A stretch of 64,000 nt of DNA, from positions 62,001-126,000 of the forward strand of contig JABVXU010000011.1 in the NCBI GenBank assembly GCA_013365365.1, read 5' to 3'. This DNA is from Cruorifilaria tuberocauda. Its lineage: Eukaryota; Nematoda; Chromadorea; Rhabditida; Onchocercidae. The translations under genes were made by a program, and so were the position numbers. Numbering within the stretch: the first letter of the stretch is position 1; the number at the start of each line of letters is the position of its first letter. The notes beneath the pieces are model-generated. The model saw only the letters and a list, made by a program, of their open reading frames with translations. It searched no databases and was not told the DNA's origin. This document shows positions 39,857-51,776 of this stretch, one piece after another.

Positions 39857-41491
39857 TTAGGTCTTTTTGTACACAAAACAAATAACTTTTTCCTTTTGTG
39901 CTTCACAGTATTCGGTGGTACTGACAATATAAGTAAAGCCTGCGTCGGAACAAATAACATCTATGTCGTCCGCCTTCATGTTTTCCCGAACTGCTTTGTG
40001 TATCGATCGCTTTGATATCACCGGATCCGTTGGATCCATATTCTGAACAATCTTTCCCATATGCCGTATGCTTTTTCATCTTACAAATTTGGCAGAAAAT
40101 CCCACTAAACTACCGGGAATTTCAATAAAAGTAACCTTTGTTAGCATATCTCTTAGCAAAGCACTACTGCACTTGTTTTCGGAAATTATAACAACTCCGT
40201 GAGCTCTTCGCTCCGTCACTGATGCTGCTGTTGACGATATCGGTGGTACTGAAAGATAAAGTTCTCTCCGAATTTTCCTGCTAATTATTAACTTCTAAAC
40301 AAACTTGTACGTGTACTTTTTGGCGAGTAGAGCAATCTGTAAACAGATAACAGCTGAGAGAAAGAAGGAAAAGCCTTATTTGACTTACCAGGTCCACTCC
40401 CGTCTGATAAGCTCAAAATTATCGAAGGATAGTGGGACTATGTGAAATTATCCTGTTAACCTGTCAGATTATTTGCTATTCTGTTATTCCATCCTACTAC
40501 CAGAAGAATTCTGAATTTCAACAACAGTTAGTTCGCACATTGATTAATGATATCCAGATCCGTTGGATCATCTGGTTTCCCACCTCCATTCTGAATAATA
40601 GGCAATTGTTGGTTATCTGCATTTGCTAACTTTGCTTCTAGCAAATAATTCGGATATGCAGATGGCGGTGAAGCACCGTATGAAAGTGGAAGTCCAGCAG
40701 TTTGGGGGCCCTTATGTATAACATTGTAGGATCCGCCAAGTGCCGGTCCTGAAATTTCAGAGAACTGAAAGTCACTTTGCTGCCGTACAGTCCGTTTCTT
40801 CAATGATGTGAATATTCATAAACACAATTCCTGCTCATCTTATTGAACTATAACTATCAAAACTTTCTTAGGAAATTTCAGATTAAAAGCCAGTGAGAGT
40901 TGTAATGTTGCTTGGAATGAATTATATATGGACTTTCTTAAAAAAACTTACCGAAATATTGGCCTGTAGGATAAGCATAGCCGCCCACGGCAACATCTGG
41001 AGTGCCACAACCGCAGCTGGGTGGCGGAGGACATACAGGCGGTGGTGGCGGACAAGGTGGTGGCAGAGGACATATTTGACAGATGGGACACACTGGAGGT
41101 GGTGGACAGGGAATTGGTGGCGGACAAGGCGGCTTAAAAGATGACAAGCATATATTGCGGAACAAAACTAAGGCGACGAAAAACAAGAAATTTAGGAATA
41201 TTTAAGGAGTTATCGCAAAACGGAAATTCTTTAATTCATTGAGTTATGTCGCGATGTTGAATTATTGGCTAGAATGGATTTAACTTTTTTGAATTCATAT
41301 TGATTAACAATCTCGAAAACGATAAAATGATAGCTAACCAATGGTGGTGGAGGTGGAGGACACGCACAGGCTGACGGTATTGGCGTGCCGCATTCGCAGC
41401 AACAGCCGCCACCCCCGCCAAATAACGTAGCGTGTCCTAAAACTGAGAATCCCGAAAGTATTGCAAGTACCAATAATCTCCGATCGCGCAT
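39857..41491 (-). CDS. ground-like domain (GRL) secreted protein
   Basis: Nematode-specific secreted protein of the hedgehog-related/ground-like group, usually made by epidermis or glia and linked to cuticle or other extracellular matrix. Six phase-matched minus-strand exons: 41491-41339, 41132-40952, 40748-40539, 40403-40389, 40248-40136 and 40042-39857 (stop at 39857), giving 285 residues. The start MRDRRLLVLAILSG opens a signal peptide ending near HATLFG. A Gly/Cys patch and a long Pro-Cys region follow (about 28-90, e.g. CPPPPPVCPPPPSCGCG), then a spacer. The C-terminal ground-like domain (about 200-285) has four cysteines in ENKCSS, DVICSD, TEYCEA and VICFVY, the family pattern. The fourth exon is only 15 bases long but is needed to keep the frame. 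Which grl gene it matches cannot be told from sequence alone. Confidence 0.9.
40389..40403 (-). other. 15-base microexon of the ground-like gene
   Basis: On the minus strand ATCAG precedes ACGGGAGTGGACCTG, which is followed by GTAAGTC. Phase 1 at both ends joins DIINQ to PPISSTA as Y-G-S-G-P-V. Without it the two neighbours would still be in frame, so it could be an alternative exon. Confidence 0.55.
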
Positions 41492-44400
41492 TGTTTTCTC
41501 CCAGAACGATTTTTTCCTTCCACAGCCCAAGGGTCTTATAGTGCTCTTGGCTTCCCTAAACTCAGAAAAATATTTTTAGTCTTCGTGAGACTTGTAAGTG
41601 GATAGGCCACTAAAACTTTTCAAAATCACATGAGTTAATGTTACTATGCTATGTATTCTAGAATTTCAGAAAATTCTTCAGCGTGAAATGAAAAATGCTA
41701 ACGAATTTTGTGAATTTATTAGTGGCCAGAAACTATCAGAAAGTTTAAGTCGCAATTAGTTAAATAAACAATTTCAAATGTTCTTACTATTTTTTAATCG
41801 ATATATGTTCACTAATCATAGCATTTATAAATAGTACAGTTAACTTTGATACTGGACATTGTAATTTCGGGTAAGTTACTATACGTTCATGAAAACGAAA
41901 TGTTCTTTTAGTCGTGATTGATAATTGCGTAAATTTAGAAAAAGAAAGATAAAAATAGAGCACATGAAAGGGGTAATTTGGAAGGGAAGGTGAAAATCGT
42001 AACTTTATGTTATTACTCAATTAGTGGCACAAATGAAATCAGATAAGAAATATAGGGTACCGCGAGAAAGAGCAGGATAAACCGGGAGTAAGAAGAACCG
42101 AGAAGAAGAATCTAGAAAGTGAAAGAACGGACAGGGAGTGAAAAGGTGAAATTTTTGAGAATTTCAAAAGTCATCTTCCTTCCCACCAGCCTTTCTTCTC
42201 TTCTTTATAATCCATATTCCTGTCATTTCCATTGATGATATCAGTTTATCAGTCATTCCATTTATGTCATCGGTGTCTCAGAATGGATGGGATATCTTCT
42301 CTTTCCAGAGAAAAGAAAAGACGACTGTCGAGTGACCCAGTTTTTTCTCTCTTCGATTTTCCTGAATTACGAAGTGAGATTAGCATCTTCAACAATTGCA
42401 TGCTGGTGCATTGCAGAAATCATCATTTCCTCCGATTACCCATCTGTATATGAGAGAGAAATCCTCGAGCTAAGTTTCTCTTTCAAAGTTTCATTTAGAG
42501 CAACGATTGGAGCAACAAGGCCTCGTTTCTTCAAATTCTATGCTTGAAATAGCACTGAAAGCTAAGATGTGTCCTCAAGACTCTTCACACAATTCTATTT
42601 GAATCCTTTCTAGCAAAATTTCTGTTTTGATCATGAATGATTGGGAGATACATTTAGAGAGAAACTTTTATTTTACTCACAACCTAGGAAGAATACATTA
42701 ACAATGTGCATATCCTCAATTAGTTCCCGCAAAAATTTCAAAGTGAATGAATTTAGACAAAAAATCAGATTATATATCTGTATCGATTCATTGCTGATTG
42801 AATACAACTGAGGGCAACTTCGCTCGCAGGTTAAAGGTTAATTTTAGGAATTTGACACACCGATAGTAAACATTAATTATGTAATATCAAAGATCTCAAA
42901 TTTTAGACAATGAGGAATGGAAAAGGTTTTCCGGCAACAGTCAAAGTGCTGTCGGGAAAACATAAAACAATGTCGTGCTATTGTAAAATAGGTCTTTCCA
43001 TCATCATGTGACTTCTTCATGATTCTTAAATGAATACTTCTTCAATTCTTTTCAGCGTTTCAATTTTAGAAACAACTGAAATTAATCTTGTTATTCCAAA
43101 GTCTGTGTTTGCTTCTATTTCCTTTCATTTCTTCCAAATTCTTTTTCTTTCCACAATAATGTCTTTCCTTTGTTTCCCACCATGCTAATTCCTTCCTTTA
43201 TGGGATACCTGGATGGAATTTCTCAGTAATCGGGTCAGCAAATTTTTTGGTTCGCACCAGAAAAAATGATATTAAACGATAGCGATAAACAGCGGTAAAA
43301 ATAACGGGGATTTATAAGGCTGTGAAAATTGTAAGTTTTATATGCAATGATAAGATAATTTCAACTTATCAGACTTTAGTGGGTCTGTTCGGTGCTTGGA
43401 TTGATCATGCATTGTAAAATGATCTCTGTGAGAAATATTTATGTGATGTTTGAAACATTGACAACTTCTAGCAGTAAGCTTGACAAATGATAATTGCTGT
43501 GAGATGCAGCTGATAAACAGGTAGGTGCTGCCACATATGGTATAATGATGAGGAAGTCATGCGTGATAGCCTGTGAAAGATTAAAATGATGGTAACTCTC
43601 AGGCAATTAGTGTCATGAATGTTTTCTGGTTCGGCAAGGTTTTACTCGATACCGTGGAACTGTTTGACGAAACTATAATTATTCCTCGATTACTTAGTTT
43701 TTTCCATCCAGAAGACATTTCTTGTTGAATGTCGATGGTGATTGCTGCTGCTTTTGATTGAAGCATTGAGTTGAACTCCTGGAACTCAATGTACTTATTT
43801 CCTTTGCGGCAAGCGAGTTCGATATCTTTGTTTACAGGAGAGGTCAATTGGCCCTCCATGAAAGAAACTAACGATACAAGGAATAGTCACGAGGTCGTCA
43901 GCGCATGAACTCATTGGTGAGTATGGAATGAATGATAAACATGGGGTCATTAGACTGAAATTGTCAGCGCATTCTTTGAAATCTACTAGTATGTGAAAAG
44001 AACCAAACAAGCACACCTTGACATAAGCGATAGCAGTCACTTCTTGCAACAATAAATTAAGTCTGAAATTGATAAGAAATTGCAGTGAACAGTAGACGCC
44101 AGCTATACAAATCACTTTAATATGAACATGAATGACAAGTGGTAGAATGATGTGCAAGCATAGTCTCTCGACTTTTCTCGCACTTCCTAGCAAATCATAA
44201 GATAAGTAAGCAGTTAGTGTTTCATGATATGAGAAGGTATCAGAAGCCTTTTGAATCAATTTATTCTCTTACTTACTTTCAGCCACGTAAAAAACAATAT
44301 GTCAAAAAATATTGTAAGTTACTATAAAACATTATATATTACAAAACATACTATAAACATTCTATTTTCGAAAGCAATAATACGTTGAACACTCCTTTGA

Positions 44401-46854
44401 TATGTTTAAAGAATCACATTTTAGAAATATTAGTTAACACGTTATCACGTTTGAATTCTCGCTACCTTAAGTAAAGTGCTTCAATAAGTAACTTCCAGAA
44501 ATTTGAATTGGTTTTAGTGACAAGGAGTAACCACTACTCCGAAGTGCACAACTTCATAACGGGAAATTGAAGTACGCTAATCTTTGTTTAATATTTCTCC
44601 ATTTAAGTTCATGGAGAAGCAAATAAATGTTTCAAGTAAGTAAATAACAGTAAATTGGTGAAATGTATTCAAGTAGTACCTGTTTTCGGGATACGTAAAA
44701 TTAATTACTATGTAGAACGAAATAAAACGACCCATCACCTTTATTGTAAAGAAAGATAAAGTGACAAGGTAAAAACAACGTTTTTTAAAATACGGTAGTT
44801 ATCCAACTTTTCATGATATCATTGCCAACAGAAAATGATAATAATTGTGTAGGAAAACTGATGAGGAGATGATAGAATGGAAACATTACTTTTGAGTTAA
44901 AAGACGAAAACAGAGAGGAAACAAACAGTCATCAACGAACTCAACTATGTAACAACACAAAAACGAATAGCCAGAAACAGAGGTAAGAAGTGCATGAATA
45001 CAGCTCATCTTGTATCCTTTGAGAAAGCATGGCGGACTCCGTTACGTCTTCTACGCAATTCTTCAATAACACGCGTTTCTGTTTTAGTCGAGAAGTTGCA
45101 AACTTTGTGAAAGTGGTCTTTCGAAATAGAAATAAAAGGATAACTATCCCTTACCTTCTAAAAAGGAGTAACGTTCGAGATGGACAACTGAAATACTTCC
45201 GGAAAGATGGGAAATTCTTAGAAAACGAATAAATTTTCTTACAATTAATTTGTTTCAATGTAGAAATTCCAAACTTCGTATTTTAATCTTCCAAGAACTT
45301 ATTCCCTTCTAAGAAATTTCACATTTGATTTGTTCAATCAAGGTAGCAATACAGGAGAAATATAAACAAACAAATATTAATCATCGGACTTTAAATTAAA
45401 CAGCAAGTAAAATTAAATGTTAAATGCGCCGAATAAAAAACGGTACTTCAAACTGGTGTTCGAAAACTGCATTATCTTATAAAGTGCCACAAATCACATG
45501 AGTTGCTCTTAATGCTGGTCGGAAGCGAAAATTTTCTAATTATTCCCCAGATTACATTATTGTTTTCGAACACTGTCTTAAACACAATTCGTTTAATCAT
45601 ATTAGCGCAAATGTCCAGAAACTACTTCGAGTAATTAAACTAAAACAAGCCTAGAAGTATATGTATATGAGGTATAAACCAAATGAGGATTTCATTCTCA
45701 ATGAGGCTACATGTTTATTGTGAAAATAGAAAAAAGAACGATGACATTGCAAATTAGAAAAAAATTAAACAAGATTTAAAGATAATAATGATTTCTGGAA
45801 CAGGAAAAACATGCGGAAAAGTATGAGAATGAGGAAAAAGATTTACTGGTATTATTTACTAACTTAGACGACCTCTGTCAATGTGAATTATATTGAGGTA
45901 AGTTCAGGTATCTAAGTAAGTAAATAAGTAAGCAAGCTAAGAGAACATGCAATAAAGAAAGCAGTTGCTGCTTCCTGTTAATTCAAAATTCGTCTATGAT
46001 TAATGGAAATTTTGCTATGATTAATGCATTCATTTGGAAAAACTCCTTCAATGTGATTTCTGGAATTCTCCAGAACTTCTGAGAAAATCTCCAGCTCATA
46101 ACTTCCTTCAGTACACATTCCGTTATTTTATTTTCTACGATAATATGAATGAATCAGCTATCAGCTACTAATTAACAAAGGAAAGAACAAAAGAGAGCAG
46201 ACATCCCAGTTGAAAGACAAGCCTACTTACAAAGCATAAAACAATGAGGACAAAACGATACTGCACCGGTAATGAAGTTTTCAGGAATTTCATTTTCAAA
46301 TACTTATAAATTGCCTGGAGGTAGTGCAAAGATTTGAATAGGACGCTGGGAAGAGAAAAAGCTTGCGAAAGCATCAAAAACTTTCTTCTGATTTCTTAAC
46401 GAGACTTTTGGCTGGCATAGTATCGGGACGGATTTCCGCGAGCCAAGCAAAGAAGTTTTCCAAATAATAGCAAGTAAGCAATACTCATATCATAGAATTA
46501 TGAAACAAGAAATACCGGCGTAAAATGTATACCGGGATTATGACCCTGTAAACAGGAACAAGAAAGTACGAGTAAACTCTATAAAACTTGTACATTGCAA
46601 GAAAGAATTTCAAGAGAAATCTGTAGCGTCTAAACACAGGTTGATTGAATTATGACACTATTAGAATAAAAAGCTTAAAAATAGAAAAGGAATAAAGGTC
46701 AGTTTCAGCAATGCTCCAAGCTGAATTAAAATTTAAGAAAGCCAACTAAACTATCACAAAACTGAAGCAAAAAAGAGAGAAGGGTGAAACAAAGGGAAAG
46801 GTAATGAAACAAAGTACTCAAATGTTTTGTCTCTTGTGACTATCCAATTTCACA
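41492..46854. other. intergenic region, no gene seen
   Basis: About 5.4 kb between the ground-like gene and the 3' end of the DM-domain gene. Minus-strand open frames at 43599-44259 and plus-strand frames at 42232-42547 and 45029-45232 show no domain or convincing exon pair. The 3' UTR of the DM-domain gene should lie at the right end. Confidence 0.4.
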
Positions 46855-47099
46855 TCACATACTGCAAACATCAACAAATATGCTTGACAGGTGGCTTGTT
46901 TCCGCTTTGTTGCCGCTCGCCGGAACGAGAGCTGTTGTTGCTGCTTCCGCTGGAATCTTCCATTCAAACTGACGCATATTGTTCAAAAGTGTTTGGAACA
47001 GCTGGTCGTTCTCCAAAAAAGATGGAATCTGATTATTTACTAACGTCTGATTCACGGCCCCTTGGGTTAGATCAGTCTGCTGTTGTTGTTGTTGTTGCC

Positions 47100-47161
<62 letters not shown>

Positions 47162-50100
47162 TGTTGTTGCTGTTGTTGTTGCTGCTGCTGCTGCTGCTGG
47201 TGCTGCAATGTTCTGGACAAAGCATTCTGCGCCGCAAGTGGAGTGATTCCTGTAACTGACATCGGATTAATGGGTACTGGGACTGCTATCGGTGGATTGG
47301 TCGCAACGATGGTATTTGTATTACTGCCAGACTGTGAACATGGTGGTGTGACGGAAAGTGCAGGAAGATCACTTTCCGCTGCAGTACTGGTTGTTGTGGT
47401 AGTTGGAGTAGTCACTTGTGGTTGGAAAAGGAACTGTAGATGCGGTAGTGCGGAAGGTGAGGGCCGTTGCTGCGGCGACTGTCCCAGTTCCAGTGAAGTT
47501 GCTACCGGAGGGCCGGCAAGATAACCGCTCAGAGCACTGGAAGTGTTGTTGAAGGAGGCAGTTTCCAGGATATTTTCCGTGGATGCTGGCTGACCTGGCA
47601 GGAATGATACTGCTGGATGCCGCATGTTCTGCTGAAGTTGCTTATCTGAAATTCAACTGTTAAAAAGAGAAATGCTTCTTCAAACTTTAAATCTGGGTTT
47701 GACGAGCACAAAATTATGGTACCATAAACCTTTATCACATTTGCAGAAAGCGATATACATATACATCATTCGAACTACTTACAGAGAAGTGCGTTGAAAT
47801 TGTGGAAATAAGGCAGCGGACCGGATGCGGCTACGGCTGCTGCAGCATTCAAGGTTGCCGTGATATTTTCCCGTGTTATATTCAGCAGTGTATCTTTCCG
47901 CTGTCGTCGTCGTATTTTTATTTGGTCTGCCATCAATTTCTGCCTTTCGCTCACTACTTGACACTGGAAATTAAAATTTTGTTTCTTATCAGATTTACCT
48001 TTAAACAATACAATCTTGAATTGCACTGTAAAATAATCAGCTGATACCTTTGCACAATTACAATCACGGTACGGACAAACGCGTTTGTGTCCCTTCAGTC
48101 GCGATTTCCTTCCATGTTGTCCGCATTTTTGACAGTTTGGTATACGCTCTAAAAATGCCAATTCCGATTCGAGTGTTATTCCGCACAATTTTATTTTCAG
48201 AATGACTATTATATTTTAAAATGCTCCATGAGACTGCGAACTCTTAATAAAATAAGATCTCTGTTGCCTAACTGTATTTCAAATTCCTCCACTCAGATTT
48301 GACTACCAATTATTGAAATATATAGTTTTTATTTAGTGTTTTGCATGGCGGAGAATTCGCTGTTCAAATTTCATCAATTTACAACTATTTTCAGCACGGT
48401 GAGACCACTAGTTCTTCTCCTCACCGACATCATGAAGTACTTCAACTAATCCTTTTCTCCCCGATCCTTCCCATCTTCTCTCCTCTTTTCTGAGGACTCT
48501 TACTATAATTTCGGCAAGAAACAATTGCGAATCTGTCCATAGTTCCAGCCACATTGCTCAGATTTAAACTATCTCATATCAATATCCTTTTCATTAATTA
48601 TGGATGAATATCATGGAAAACGAACTGGAGATCGGAGCGCTATCAACTTGCTGAATGTTTTCCCCACACCGAGCAGGCGGCAACGATAGGAATGTTGTCT
48701 GCTGTATTTGATTGGCCGAACTATAGCCTAGCTGAGTCAAATCAGATCCCATCATAATACTAGTAAAAGGAGTGAAGTAATCAAATGATCGTTAAATTGC
48801 CAGCAGAGTAATCAGCATCTTAATCTCCCTCACTTCCACGTATTTTATAAATTGATAAGGTCAAAGGGAAATGGTTGAATTATATGTATGCTGCTTAGAA
48901 GAGACAGACGTTGACGAGCAGTGTGCTGAAACTTTTTCCGATCAAAATGTGCTATGGATCAATTTGCAGGAAACATGCGCGTCTCTTTTATTGATCCTCC
49001 TGGAATAAGGTGTGTTTAAACGTCAGTTGTGTGATTACTAACGTAAGATAACGTGAGACGTAATATCAATGTATCTCACACATTCCTCTCTTTGCAGTGC
49101 TAAACTGTCTCCATACTAACAGTGAGCAAGATAGTTGCTATCAGCGGCGCTTGGAATTGGCAGAACAGGAAAACAGTAATTCTTCCCTTGAATCTCAATG
49201 TATCCTTGATAAGGTAAACAAGGTGAGGGGAACAAGTGAATTGTTCCAGGAATCTGATAAGCCAATGTGAGAGCTCAATGTGACAACTTCAATGGATGAT
49301 AATAATTGAGAATATGCAGGAAAACAAAAGGGCCAGGAAGATGGAAGAATGATGCAAAGGATGAGAGCTCCGTGACCCAATTATACTTATGGGAATGAAC
49401 TGAAGCCACGGGCCAGGTAAAAGTGATGGTAATTGTGGAAATAAGTTCGACTTACAGAGAGCTTTATAACAAGGAAGAGCGAAATTCAGCGTGCAAGGAT
49501 TTGAGAGGAAAATGCAGAAGTAAAGGGAAGAATTTCAGGAGAGAGGAGGAGTGACAAATTGAACTTTTAGGAGAAGATCAAGTCCTCGTTTATATTGACA
49601 ATGTTTCCAGTCTACCTCAACGAGGAGAAATAGGAAGTAGCAATAGTGGAACACTGCTCGCCGTCAGCTATAGCTAATGTAGGAGAGGAAGGGATGAAAT
49701 GTTCAAGGAAGGCTAGGGCTCAGCAGTTAGCATAAACAAGTGGCAGCCCTGCCCCTGGCGTGTTTTTTATCTTGGACTGAACACACAACAAAAATTTCCT
49801 TCCAAAGCCTTACACTCACTCTTCCCAGTTTACAGCCTTCCGCTTATCTTTCTCCTTAACATTGGTTCATTACTACTGCCAGCACTGTTACTATTACACC
49901 TACATTACTACTATCATTAACATACTCCCAATCCGAGAATCCTTCGGGCCGTCTTCACTCGATGAAAGCATGAATTAAGCTGCATCAGTAGACAAGCAGG
50001 CTGAGCTATGCAACATACGTAAACTAGAAATGTAACAGACGTGTCGATGACTTGTTAGCCAATGACGTGTCAGTGAATTACGTTTCATTACAATCAAAAA

Positions 50101-51776
50101 GAGATCCTTTACTGCATCAATTTTGCAATACTCGTATCATCAGACAAAATGCAAGAGACAAAAGTAAAGTTGTCCCGAAGAGCGAAATGACACTTTATAG
50201 TGGTACTGCAATTCTCCCGGAAACGGAAATGTCTCTTGGAATAAGCCAGTTACATTGAGGGATTGGCAATTAATTAGCTAATGGAATGAACAGGACCCGA
50301 TATGACAGATAAGTGGAGTGGGAACGGAAGTGATTCTGAATAAGGAATGAATGATGTCCGAAGGAACTCGAAGTCTGCAATAGAAATGAGGGAGAAGTGC
50401 AGAAGAGATTGCATTCATTCGCTGCACTTATTGCATGCAAAGATGAAATCGCGAAATGCAGAAATACAGAAATCCCACAGCATCTTATCATCATATACAA
50501 AATGCTCTTTCATCTAAATGGCGAAACAAATTCAAAATCAGAAGGGATTTCAGTTCATTCCGACGAAACTGGTACGGATGGTTCCTGAAATGTTGCAAGC
50601 CAGCTGGCCACTACTAGCTAGAAAGGCTGGCTAGCAAATTTGCATCTCAGCTATGTCCACGATAATTATTGTTTGCTAGCATCGTCATTCTACCACATGT
50701 TTTTTCCCGAGGTACTTTAAAACGAAGGGAAGAAAAGCAGCTCCCAGTTAGTCTGCCGTCTTCAACGCAAACATTCGACCGGATCAGCTAGATGACGAAA
50801 CTACCTGGCACTGAACGGCGATGGATATAGCCAGCCCAACTCTCTTATTTACACAAACAGTCCGAAATACTTGTGGAGTGGAGATGATGGAAGGAAAGGC
50901 ACTGTGATTGCTGTCAGATTCTTCACCTGCAAAATCCGACTGTGTGAGGAGGTTTTCAACGGGACATCCGTGGTAACAAGCAGCCAAGAAGATGTGGAGT
51001 CGGTCGATAGGAGCATGATTCCAATTTTTGGTTAAAGAATTGCAAAAATTTTTAATTTCGATTCAACTAAATTTTATATTTGACAATAGCGATCGCAGAA
51101 TGTTTTTCTGCAATAAGAAAGCAAATCCCACAGCCATCAAGAATTTGTTCGAATCAAAAATTTTGATATCTTTAGAATTTAGAACCAGGATTTATTTAAT
51201 AATTTTTTCTATTGAAGGAGGAAATTTTCAAGAAAGTCAAAAAAAGTATCAAGAATTTTTTTCATTAAAGTGCAATGGGACAAGCAATTTTTATTTTCCT
51301 CTCAATTACAGTTGAAATATTTAGGATATTAGGCTGGTCGAAAAGGCAATTTTCAGGAAACCAATAAAACATTGAAAGTTCTAATTATATACTTCCTATT
51401 TTTCTTTAGGATGATAATGAACGGTAGCTATCCTGAAAGAAAATTAGCTTGAAGAGAAAATGTCCAGAAATATGCGAATTTCAAATAACCCCGCCTTCTG
51501 CTTGAATCCACGAAACATACTACAGACTCAAGAAGAAACTTCAACCTCCTTTCGATCTGGCAGCCAGACTACAATGATCGTCAACGCCAACTTCATTTTC
51601 CACATCCGCAACATCTTCCAGTTCATGTAGCTGAGTGTTAAGCACGCGTCTTTTCTCAACCAGTATACACTTATTGCAGGCGCAGTTGGCATACACACAT
51701 TCGCATTTGTGATTCTTACGTGGTTCCAGACGGTTGTGATTCAAACAACGTTGACAGTAGTAGACCCGTTTGAAGC
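46855..51776 (-). CDS. mab-3: MAB-3-like transcription factor with two DM domains (5' end missing)
   Basis: DNA-binding factor of the doublesex/MAB-3 family, which controls male differentiation. Phase-matched minus-strand exons: 51776-51546, 48148-48048, 47963-47783 and 47645-46855 (TGA), about 434 residues without the start exon. DM domain 1 (YYCQRCLNHNRLEPRK...) and DM domain 2 (NCQKCGQHGRKSRLKG...) both keep the full zinc set C-x2-C-x2-H-x8-H-x3-C-x4-C-x-C-x2-C. The last Cys of DM2 comes from the following exon. Two DM domains in one protein is the arrangement of C. elegans MAB-3, and YYCQRCLNH is its DM1 opening. The basic tail (IKIRRRQRK) follows DM2. The large last exon encodes a Ser/Thr/Pro-rich region and a Q33-R-Q7 tract. 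A good donor (GTATGT) just before the stop means a further exon is possible. The intron between DM1 and DM2 exons is about 3.4 kb. The DM1 exon needs a preceding exon ending in phase 1. Confidence 0.9.
47077..47199 (-). repeat. CAG/CAA repeat coding polyglutamine
   Basis: Reading on the minus strand, 33 glutamine codons, one CGG arginine codon, then 7 glutamine codons. The longest pure CAG runs are nine codons, separated by single CAA codons. It lies in the last exon of the MAB-3-like gene and could vary in length between individuals. Confidence 0.95.
48149..51545 (-). other. 3.4-kb intron between the two DM-domain exons
   Basis: No coding segment is supported inside it on either strand. Several purine-rich tracts occur near 49500-49560. 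The intron is far longer than the others in this gene. Confidence 0.6.

Noticed and set aside
46827..47246. Plus-strand frame rich in Ala and Val
   Set aside because: It is the reverse reading of the CAG repeat and surrounding exon of the MAB-3-like gene.
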